Source: Phlebopus portentosus (Eukaryota > Basidiomycota > Agaricomycetes > Boletales > Boletinellaceae). Taken from it: 64,000 nt of DNA. Of the stretch, positions 48,318 through 57,310 are shown piece by piece. Location: assembly GCA_037892935.1 (NCBI GenBank), contig JAYXKI010000019.1:372001-436000 (forward strand), read 5' to 3'. Below the pieces are notes generated by a model. The model worked only from the letters and a program-made list of their open reading frames with translations, made no database searches and had not been told where the DNA came from. A program made the translations under genes and the position numbers. Within the stretch, counting starts at the first letter, position 1. Every line of letters starts with the position of its first letter.

Positions 48318-48774
48318 ATGTTTGTTCGACGCAATACTCCTATCTCAAACCATTGCTATTGCGCTCGTCGCTCTTGTAAGTGGGACTCATGCTCACCCTT
48401 CGACGATCTAGGCAATGAGATCGATTTTGGCACTACGTACCATTTCCATCCGCACGCGCTGTACACGACCAGTAGCATTCCGCCTTCACTGGCTGCTTTA
48501 CCTTAGGGTGACTTGGTCATCGTGAAGAACGACTGTGGCGTCATTGACTCTAAGCGCGGTGGAATCTGCGGCGCTTGCGAGCACGGCTCGCGCGCCAATT
48601 GAGACCACAAGTCGGTATCCTTTTGCTATACCCACTTAAAGTGTCAACTCAAGCGACTCTGTGAACAGGGAAGCTGCGGTCTCTGCGCAGACCCCAGATG
48701 GCCGTCACTGGGATCACTGAGTCCGCACCATGAAACAAGGCAGCTCGACGGATTTCTGCTGCTCTCTGGCGTAG
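48318..48774 (+). pseudogene. SSCP-7, decayed copy
   Basis: Keeps an ATG (AATGTTTGTTCGAC), but a four-base TGTT duplication after it puts the signal peptide out of frame. Exon 2 has TGA in CAATTGAGACC and exon 3 is shortened. This shows how the ATG was lost in the other copies. Confidence 0.75.
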
Positions 48775-49398
48775 CCCTGCCGGCCAATCGAAACTTCGAT
48801 CATGAGTCAAGAAGGATATAAGAATTACGGATAAGAAAGTGTAGAGTTCAGAATGGGTAGCCCAGATTATTTCTTTGGGATCTATCCATAACCTCAAGCC
48901 TGGACCTCTTTATTTTAAGCACCGCACTTCCAGATTTCATCCTTTTTTTCCGACTTTAGCCAATGCAACGGAGGACTTTATGGCCCTTGTTCCATCCTCT
49001 GGACATATCGCAATATATCTGCCAAAAGGTTGGAACGCCGTCATCCCGTTTGGAGTGTCCAGCGCCTCTGCAAGGTGACGAATAATGGGTAAAACATGGA
49101 TATTTCTAGTGTACTACCATCCCAGAAGTTTTCATCACTAGAACTCGGTGCACGAATATTACCTCCAAAGAGGAAATAACGAGGTTTCTTTAAGAGAAGG
49201 CATTTGGGTCGAACATGCTTGAAGAATGTCACGCTTTCACCGCAAAGCTTGACGGCCAGCACCGCGCTTGGCGTTTAGATCAGGCCATGTCGCATCACAG
49301 GCTCTCAAAGTGCAGCCTCGGTCGAAGAGTCCCTCAAACACTCCAATGACCAGTGGGATTTCATTTCCACATAGAGTGAGCCTCCAACTAACCTGGAA
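48775..49398. other. unit 7 spacer
   Basis: Related to the unit 3 and 5 spacers but without the inverted-repeat element (empty site near 49347-49356). No gene. Confidence 0.5.
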
Positions 49399-49496
49399 CG
49401 GTCACGTGATTCCCGATCGCGTTCAACAAAAGAAGCGGAGTTTAAATTTTATGGAAGCTTAGACCGTGGCTTGTTGTTGGCCAAAGAACGTGACCG
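49399..49496 (+). promoter_or_regulatory. inverted-repeat promoter element of NP-G
   Basis: CGGTCACGT at 49399-49407 and ACGTGACCG at 49488-49496. Confidence 0.6.
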
Positions 49497-49636
49497 TCTT
49501 CATAGTCACGCCCTAATCCTCCTCCAACTCCTTGCAAAGAACTTCCACGATCCCCTTGTCAAACATCCCGTTTCCAGTTTTTCTAGCGCCTTGCTCCTCG
49601 TTGCATTTACTCAATTCCCTTCGTATCATCATCACA

Positions 49637-51189
49637 ATGGTTCTGACTCGTTCCATGTGTAAGTCATGTGTGTCCATCGCTGGTGGCTCCGGCGCAACGC
49701 CAAAGACCAGTAATAGTAGACACGGCACGAACACCGTCGTCCATGGAGACGCGGCGAGAGTCGCTGCTGACAAACACGCCTCTGCTCGCAGCAGACGCAC
49801 GAAGAGCAGCAGTGCTCTTCAACCGCAAAACTCCACAGAGGACAAGCTCGCACGTACTCGTTCTCGTGCTGCTGTCCCGAAATCAGAGAAAGGTGAAAGA
49901 CCCATTGGTCGAAAGTCATCTCGTGAGCATCCATTGCTTCTACCAGTCGTGATCTAATGTTGATTGGTTCCATCGCAGGCGGAACGAAGCCACGGCAAGG
50001 TGACCAGGCCACCAAGCAGAACCGTGGCCCGAAATTGAGTACAAGCCTGACCGGACCATCAGGTAACTATCTTTCACTTTTTCCCAGTTCATACGCTTAT
50101 TAACGACTGTTACCTTATGCACTTTGATACAATCGCATCCACACCGTTGCGGTCATTCTGTCCATCGCAGAGCCCATCGTCGGAGGAGTCAAAGGACAAA
50201 ATCGTACCCTCCGTTCAGGCAAGGCAGGGGCAAAAAGAAATAGGGAAACTGACGAGGACGCACTCGAGTCTGAAGCCGCTCTCAAAGCGAACGCACGTCG
50301 CGTCCGACGCAAAGTTGATGTCTCAGCTGACAGGGCGGAGCACTGTAACGCCATCAGATCGAAAACTTCTCTGGCGAATGAACACGATGCTGGCTCCTCA
50401 TGCCAAATTCCTAGGCGTTCAGCACGGCTGGCGTCTAAATCGCGAAACGCAACTCCTCGAGGTCAATTTTCATCAACAGACGATGTCGATCGCATCGTAG
50501 GCTGGCGTAATCAGGCCCGAAGAAAGCGCACTCGCACCCAGGAACAATGTGAAGATGCGCCCGAGGCGTCGAATTCTCGGCGCATTCGGAGACGTATCCA
50601 GGAATCCGCTGGTCCGTCCAACATTGAAGGTGAAGGACGAACGTCCGGTCCCGATACCAAGACAGAGTCCTCAGAAGGGACCCTGATCGGGAGCGGATCA
50701 TGTCCGTCCAATGCTGACAGGCCAGAACGAGATGATGAGGGTTCCTCGTTTGTCCCTTTGGTTAAGAACGAGGATATCGACCAGGACTGGTTATTGGTTG
50801 CCTTCCACGAACGCCACACGTCCGTCGATAGCCTGACGTCAGCATACCGGGAAAGCATCGAGCCACGGAGTTCATCAATTGAATCACTTCTTACTCCCCC
50901 TCCTCCATGCACAGAGGACGACGGTCAAGTCCTTCTTCATCACGATTTCGACGCGATGATCCCTCTTGATTCTATCCCCGACGAAGACGAGCGAGACGCC
51001 ATGAATCAGGCGTATCTGCGCCAGCAGCAGGACCATGGACCCGACGACGAAGCTGACGTTGAGGCCGAGATGGCTGACAACAGATATCGGAGTCTGGCTC
51101 CTGAGCCGGATCAGGGTCTCGTCGATGCAATTAGGTCGGGGAGGATATCAGGGCTTGCTTCGCCCGAGCGATTGATGCGTGACGAATAG
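49637..51189 (+). CDS. NP-G, paralogue, 462 aa
   Basis: Exons 49637-49922, 49979-50062, 50171-51189. The long frame of exon 3 has no early ATG but is open from the acceptor to the stop, so the copy is intact. Middle of the E/G class (SKSRNATPRGQ). Tail DDEADVEAEMADNRYRSLAP, ending SPERLMRDE. Confidence 0.78.
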
Positions 51190-51329
51190 ACGCGACGCGT
51201 CCGTAGCTCGCAATGCTTGGGTGCACTGTCGATATACTTCGATGATAACCTACTCCAGAACGCTGCTTTGATTCAATATCTCCTTTCTCCGCTGTATTTC
51301 TGTTTCCTTTGTTTGTTTGTTGTACTATA

Positions 51330-52080
51330 ATGATATAATACACGAGCGGCTGACTTCAGTCGTTCATTGGCCGTGCGATCTCTCGAGATCGCTGTGGTAC
51401 CTCATAACCTTGGAAGGCGGGATATTTGGGCATTGTGAAGAGGCGACTCGCCTGATGATCAGAGCAATCGACAAGGACTGGTCCGTCGTAGACCGCATAG
51501 CCTTCAAGTCTTTCAGCAGTGAGACGTGAAACAGAGGACGTAAGCGTCTAGACGAAGTGACCAGTAGATCGGTGTATCCATGGACCATGAAGAATAAAGT
51601 AGAAGACAGCTGCAAAGACGATGAAACTTACTGCTGGCGACGTCTGCGCAAAGAACGACTGGAGGCGAGGATTGATATGGACAATGCATTCTTTTTCTTG
51701 TCTTGTGAAAAAAGAAGGTGGTACTCTCCCACGCCTCCCAAGCCCGATTTGGAAATGATGACGAGGCCTTCGATTTCAGCCGCGATGGCCACTAACATTG
51801 AGATAATAGCACGCACAGAAAGGATCGAGTAAAGGCACAATTCAGGCGATACTGTACTTCTCCGATGTTCCTCTTATTCGAATATGTAGAACTATAATCT
51901 AAGGATGAAAATGTATCCAGGACATGGCAAGCTGAATTGTTGCTTTTGATCCGTAAAACAGCCATCTGTATTACACACGTATTGCACATATATTACATGT
52001 ATAAATGCATTACCTAGTTACGAATCTGTATCGTCATCTAATCACGAATTTATTTAGGTTTTATAATTCTTTGCCATGTA
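51330..52080 (-). pseudogene. reverse-strand relic block of unit 7, best preserved reading
   Basis: More divergent from the other units, yet its frames are longest: IISMLVAIAAEIEGLVIISK continuing SGLGGVGEYHLLFSQDKKK, then after a possible intron LTSSVSRLTAERLEGYAVYD and CSDHQAS. A hydrophobic segment followed by ISKSG..GVGEY is shared with unit 8. Family unknown. The distal part resembles the peptide-precursor 3'UTR only weakly. No SSCP follows; the next NP upstream region begins at about 52080. Confidence 0.5.
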
Positions 52081-52090
52081 AAAGCAAGAA

Positions 52091-52185
52091 CGGTCACGTG
52101 GGTTCTTAACGCGTTCAGCTTATGAAGCGGAGCTTGAAATTCAAGAAAGCTCAGACCGTGGCTCGTTGGCCAAAGAACGTGACCG
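52091..52185 (+). promoter_or_regulatory. inverted-repeat promoter element of NP-H
   Basis: CGGTCACGT at 52091-52099 and ACGTGACCG at 52177-52185; kept although the rest of this upstream region has diverged. Confidence 0.62.
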
Positions 52186-52327
52186 TCTTTTATAGTCACA
52201 TCCTAGTGCTCCGCTGACCTTCCTGTAGTTAACCTTTCACCACCCCCTTGTTGAACACCCCGCTTCCAGCGTTTCCAGCGCCTTGCTCCCTTTGCAATTC
52301 CAATACTTTGTGTCCATCGTCATCACA

Positions 52328-53874
52328 ATGGTTCTGACTCGTGCAATGCATAAGGCACGCGTTTCCAACGATAATTGCTCCAACACAAAGACAAAACCCA
52401 GCGATCGTAGCCACGAGACGAGCGCCGTCGTCCATGGAGACGCGGCAAGAGTCGCTGTCGATAAACATACCTCTGCTCGCAGCAAAGGCACGAAGAGCGA
52501 CAGTGCTCTTAAACCAGAACTCTCCAAAGAGGACAAGCTCGCGCATTCTCGTTATCGCGCTGCTGTCCCAAAATCAGACGCTGTTAAACGACCTAGTGGT
52601 CGAAAGTCATCTCGTGAGCATCTATTTCTTCTACCTGTCGCGATCTAATGTTGATCCATCGCAGGTGGAAAAAACCACGACAGGGTCACCAGGCCACCAA
52701 TCGGGGCCGTGGCTCGAAGTCAAGCATGAGGTTGGCCGGACCGTCAGGTGAATATCTTTCACTTTCTCCCAGTTCATACGCTTATTAGCGATTGTTACCT
52801 GATGCACTTTGCTATAATCACAACGTTGCTGTTACTGTCATTCTCCTCTCAGGAGATTCCGTTGTCGACAGTCCCCCACAACGAACCCGCGCTCACTGTT
52901 CAGGCAAGACAGGGACGAAACGAAACAGGGAATCCGAAGGGGACACAACCGAACCGGATACTGTTCACCGAGCGAACGCACGACGCGTTCGACGCAGAAT
53001 TCATAGTTCAGATGACGGGGCGGGACAACGTGAACCCATCGTCTCGGAGGTTTCTCGGGAAAGCGGATGCGGTGCTCGTCCCTCTTGCCAGGTACTTAGG
53101 CGTTCAGCACGTCTGGCGTCTAAGTCATCACGCCCAGTTCCTCAAGATCGCTGCTCGTTAACAGAAGGCGCCGACCGTATCGTAGATCGGAGTAACCAGA
53201 CACGAAGAAAGCGCACTCGAGTCCAAGAATGCAATGGAAACAGGCCCGAAGAGTCAAGTCCCCGGCACATACGGAGAAGTATCCGGGAAGCCGCTGAAGT
53301 TGAAACCGAAGGACGAACGTCCGGTTCTGATACTAAGACGGAGTCCTCAGAAGAGACGTTGGTCGGGAACGGATCACACCCATCCAACCTTGATAGGCCA
53401 GGACGCAATGAAGAAGGCTTCGCCCCTGCGCGTTTAGTTAAGATCGAGGATATAGACCTGAACTGCCTACTGGGTGTCGACAACGAGTGCTACGCGTCTG
53501 TAGACACGGACACGTCAGCATACAGGAGGAATCGGGGGAGCACAGAATCACGGAGCTCATCAGTCGAGTCTCTTCTTACTCCCCCTCCGCCATGCATGGA
53601 GGAAGACGAACAAGTTCTTCTTCATCACGACTTTGACGCAATGATCCCTCTTGATGCCATCCCCGATGAGGACGAGCGAAACGCACTGGATCGAGCATAC
53701 CTGCGCCAGCTGCAGGAAAACAGACCTGACGACGAAGCTGACGTCGACACTGTAATGGCGGACGACAGATATCGGAGTCTAGCTCCTGAGCCGGATCAGG
53801 GTCTCGTCGATGCAATTCGATCGGGGAGGATAGCAGGCCTTGCTTCGCCCGAGCGATCGGTGCATGAGGAATAG
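52328..53874 (+). pseudogene. NP-H, most divergent paralogue, exon 2 frameshift
   Basis: Exons 52328-52613, 52665-52747, 52853-53874. Exon 2 is 83 bases, not 84: GTGGAACGAAGCC in the other copies is GTGGAAAAAACC here, and the shifted frame meets TGA at the end of exon 2. Exons 1 and 3 are open and in compatible phase, so skipping exon 2 would restore a readable product of about 436 residues. The acidic tail is well kept (PTPPPPCMEEDEQVLLHHDF, RYRSLAPEPDQGLVDAIRSG), although the middle is far from the other copies. Either a recent pseudogene or a copy spliced without exon 2. Confidence 0.65.
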
Positions 53875-53999
53875 ACGCGTCGCGCCCGTAGCTCGCAATT
53901 CTTCGGTCCACTGGCAATCTGTCCATGTGCCTTTATAATCTACGTCAGAACGCTGCTTTGATCTTTTTTTCCTGATATTTCGCTTGCTTGTTTCCTCCT

Positions 54000-54480
54000 G
54001 TACTACAATGATGTGATATACAAGCGGCTGACTTCAGTTGCTCTTTGGCCCGGCGGTCCCTCGCGATCGCTGTGGCACCTCATAAACTTGGACGACGAGA
54101 ATACTTCAATGCGATGAAATGATTGGCTCGTTGCTTAGAGTAACCGACAAGGAGCGGTCCGTCTCAAACAGACCGTGAAGTCTGTCGTAGGCCTTGCAGT
54201 TTTCAAGTCTTTCGACAGGCAACGTAAGCGTCTAGATAGACGAAGTGACCGTTACGTCAGTGAATCTATGAGCCATGAAGAATGAGGTCGGACACAATTG
54301 TAAAGGCGACCAAACTTACTTCTGACGACGTCTGTGCAGAGAACGCGTGATGAGGATAGATAGACTTGATGACTCTCGGGAAGGCATTCTTTTTGTGAAA
54401 AATCATGAAGGTACTCTCCCACGCCTCCCGAGCCCGATTTGGAAATGATGAGAAGTCCCAGCCCGCTGAGCCACAATAGG
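54000..54480 (-). pseudogene. reverse-strand relic of unit 8
   Basis: Reads LLWLSGLGLLIISKSGSGGV then GEYLHDFSQ, matching unit 7, with broken frames after. It lies between NP-H and the peptide-precursor gene, showing the ancestral gene order NP (+), relic gene (-), precursor (-). Confidence 0.5.
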
Positions 54481-54778
54481 CAGTAGCAATGAAAAAATGA
54501 AGCAGAATAAAACGGAAATGCCTATGAAAAAATGCTAAATGTATGCATACTGCGTGATCATGTCTTCAGGATACTGCTCTAAGTTGGTGCATTGTACTAC
54601 CTCAACTTTACATTTTTCGGAGTAGAATGTATATAAATGGAAGTGTCGTTGCGTACACTAGGTCAGAATTGTTGCTTTCGAGGTTCAAATGAAAAGTAAA
54701 TAATTTGAAAGCCTATTTCCTTCCGAATGGGAATGAAGCATTGCTCTGTATTACGCACAAACACACGCCGTAACAACA

Positions 54779-55137
54779 TTACTCGTGACAAGCCCCGAAT
54801 CTGACTCTATTTCCACCAAACCTGAGACCCACCGTATGCCTGCGGTATTTGAAGACCAGAATAAGTTCACGCTATAAAGGTAACAGAAACAAGAAGAGCT
54901 TACGGCACTGATGTCGTTAGCATCCTTTGGCGCGGGGATCGCAGCGCGCTTAAGCAGGCAGTGTTGAGGATGATCGTCGCAGTCCACCTCAGGAAAAGGA
55001 GCTGGGACTGGGACGGGCTCGCGCTTGCGGAGGCAATGCTGGGGATGGTCGTTACAGTCCGCCTCTGGGGTAGGCGCTGCTCCAACGATAGCGAGGGATG
55101 CAAGGAGAAGAGTAAGAGTAGCGGCGATGGACTTCAT
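54779..55137 (-). CDS. Kex2-processed repeat peptide precursor, 108 aa, two exons
   Basis: Exons 55137-54904 and 54871-54779. Signal peptide MKSIAATLTLLLASLAIVGA. Then two near-identical cysteine-loop repeats: DCNDHPQHCL (27-36) followed by RKR, and DCDDHPQHCL (52-61) followed by LKR. Between and before them run X-Pro/X-Ala dipeptides: AP-TP-EA before the first and EP-VP-VP-AP-FP before the second; AA-IP-AP follows the second KR. This is the layout of secreted fungal peptide precursors cut by a Kex2 protease after KR and trimmed by a Ste13-type dipeptidyl aminopeptidase, as in yeast alpha-factor. The predicted products are short peptides closed by one disulphide. The C-terminal 30 residues from exon 2 are basic and unrelated. 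Only this copy is intact; its 3' end is repeated at the ends of array units. Confidence 0.75.
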
Positions 55138-55884
55138 GACTATACGAAAAGCGCAGTAGCTCGGGTTCGAGTTCGAGTTGGAACTGGAGCTGAGTTCGCA
55201 GTGCGATGGAGAAAAGAGACGGCTCTGCGTTCCCTTTTATACACTTTCATCTTCAACCTGTGACTTGTTTATTTGTTCCCGAGATCACCCAGAACCTCAG
55301 AATCTCGTGTCCTGTTTCCACTGCGTGATACCGTATCATTGTCAATCTCAACGCTGCCATCGCAAGCATGTCCAGTTGTACCGGGATTTACGAGAACTAT
55401 ACCGGTATCAGACGCGGAATTTATGAATAACCTGAGATGAACACTATAAAAAGAAGACAAAGCGTGAGCCTACGCATCCCGGACAAATAACGGATCGTTG
55501 CATCTACGTGTGAGAGTATTAATGGAAGACGCTGAGTAGGCACAGATGGGGACAAAGACGGTGATCCGGCAGTGTTCGACCTGAAGTAATAACAAATACG
55601 ACCATAGGAAGAGCCGTACGCAGCGGCCTCAGCGCGCTGCCGGGGCGCGCTTTCCGGAGAGAACGGAATCTGGCTTGGAAGAAAGAAACACCGCTAGTGA
55701 TAGGTACTTCAAGGAACCGGACGTTCTCAGGCCCGTGTTGAGAGGCCGAAGATAACCGCTCTTCATGCATTGTTTCAGTAGTCTTAAGACAAACAATCTG
55801 TTTTGGGGACAGTGGACAAGAACTGGAAGTCTGAGACGATCATCCATCCAATATTTCAATAATTACTCATACGAGAGGTATACA
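55138..55884. other. intergenic between the peptide precursor and SPC3
   Basis: Contains a TATA box for the peptide precursor (minus-strand TATAAAAG at 55241-55234). The rest has only short uninformative frames. Confidence 0.5.
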
Positions 55885-56556
55885 TTATGTGACCCTTTTT
55901 TGGGCAGCAGGGAAGGGTATCGATTCGATCGTTCGAGCTGCCTCTCCGTAAGTCAACAGTCCAATGTGAGGCATCACGTTATATTTGAGCGTGTAGTTCG
56001 CGAGAGAGACACCTCTAAAAGAATACCGGAGCATGATGAGTATATCCGACGGTACAAGAGAAAGATGGAACTGGACTGACTCAAACGTTCTGGCCATATC
56101 ACGGAGTACGTATTTTGATTTCCCAGCAACATTGACAACAGCGTCCTCTTTACGGCGTACGATACGGTCCCATATAACGACTTCATTTCGAGTTCCATCG
56201 GCGCTTGTGAATTCTGCACCAACATACAGGAATAGCTGTTTCGTGTTCCAGTTGAAGAGCGACGTTAGATCTGTACGTCAACACCAGATCCACCGATCAA
56301 CTCATGGCAAGCTCAAGATCGCAGCATATGGATACGTACCGGCGGATGTATTGAATCTGATGAAACTGAATTCGTGATTCCTCTGGTGGAAGTGATTGTT
56401 TCTGCCAGGATGGACATTTATGCTAGTGATCGCGAGAGTACCCCTCGGATCTGCGGTGAATAGGAGCGAAGATAGCGAGATTGCACCGAACAGTACGAGC
56501 ATGCATGTTGATAGCAATGCAGAGATGTTGCTGAAGCGCTGATATATACTATACAT
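55885..56556 (-). CDS. SPC3: signal peptidase complex subunit 3 (SPC22/23), 200 aa
   Basis: Essential non-catalytic subunit of the ER signal peptidase, a single-pass type II membrane protein. Exons 56556-56340 and 56270-55885. N-terminal MYSIYQRFSNISALLSTCML is the usual cytosolic start and membrane anchor, followed by the lumenal domain with DLTSLFNWNTKQLFLYVGAE, NEVVIWDRIVRRKEDAVVNV, and LANYTLKYNVMPHIGLLTYG near the C-terminus, all conserved in SPC3. About 20 residues between 'VLRD' and 'SLANYTL' are less typical, so a further intron there is possible. Housekeeping gene and a useful anchor for synteny. Confidence 0.9.
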
Positions 56557-57310
56557 CGCGCCGTCGTCGTCGTCTCAGAGAAGCAAGTAGAGCTGTTTGT
56601 TTGTTCAAGAGAGACGTGGCGTGGTCAAAGAGCACGTGACGAGGACCTATAGAACCCGTCACGTTGATCAGAGAACTGTCACGCATGCTTCCAGACGACC
56701 AGTGCCGTTGGGGATTGAAGTCATTCTCTTCGCGGACTTGGCCGCTTTCAGTGCCCTTTAAGCTGAGAATGGAAGTGTGTGCATCAAAGATGCTTATGGC
56801 GTCAAATCAAATCTCGTGCCACTTGGCGATTCCTAACCTGATGCCCATGGCGACGGTGACATTGGTGAGTGCTGATAATAGTTAGCATTTCCCAACTTGC
56901 TGATGCAGAAGGGATGGAAGGTACTCTAATATGGAATTATCACATAGTTAGCTCACACCCGAAGACTGGAAGAATGCTTCATTTATCCGTTCGCGGAAGA
57001 GTGCCTCCACCAGAACCCGTCTATTATGCACGGGTTCATTGCCAATGTTACGGTCAGACACCGGATTCTCGTCACGTAGGAAGGTGTATTACTCCCCGGG
57101 TCAAGCGAGAACTAGGGTGACGTAGTACCAGAAGAGGAGTAACTTTCATGTTGAAACGAATCTGACAGGCTTCCAAGAGATCGGTGGATTGCGTACCAAC
57201 GAGCTTGTCTCAGAGGAAGTTCTCTATGTCTTCTGGAGACCAGAATATTCGTCTTCGAAGGGTATAAAATACCCGCACTCCTTAAACGTCTTTCAGTGTA
57301 CTGGACTGCA
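56557..57310. other. divergent promoter region of SPC3 and the S9 peptidase
   Basis: No gene recognised. CACGTGAC near 56632 and a TATAAAA at 57263-57269, 42 bases before the next ATG, fit promoter function. Confidence 0.55.
57263..57269 (+). promoter_or_regulatory. TATA box of the S9 peptidase gene
   Basis: TATAAAA, 48 bases before the ATG at 57311. Confidence 0.55.

Larger units (their letters stand above)
13081..54820 (+). repeat. tandem array, eight units of an SSCP-NP-relic cassette
   Basis: NP gene starts fall at 14542, 18532, 34235, 38219, 42158, 45792, 49637 and 52328. Removing the 11.7-kb nested retrotransposons, unit lengths are 3990, 3992, 3984, 3939, 3634, 3845 and 2691 bases; the last lacks an SSCP. 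A unit runs from the SSCP 5'UTR (AGTAAACAGAAA) through NP and a reverse-strand relic block to a point homologous with exon 2 of the peptide-precursor gene near 54820. Units 2 and 4 are almost identical over at least 1.9 kb (17.06-18.96 and 36.75-38.65 kb), and units 3 and 5 share their upstream half including a small inverted-repeat element. All units are direct repeats. Confidence 0.93.

Noticed and set aside
13081..54820. CRISPR-like or satellite interpretation of the repeats
   Set aside because: Units are about 4 kb and contain spliced genes; it is a tandem gene array in a eukaryote.
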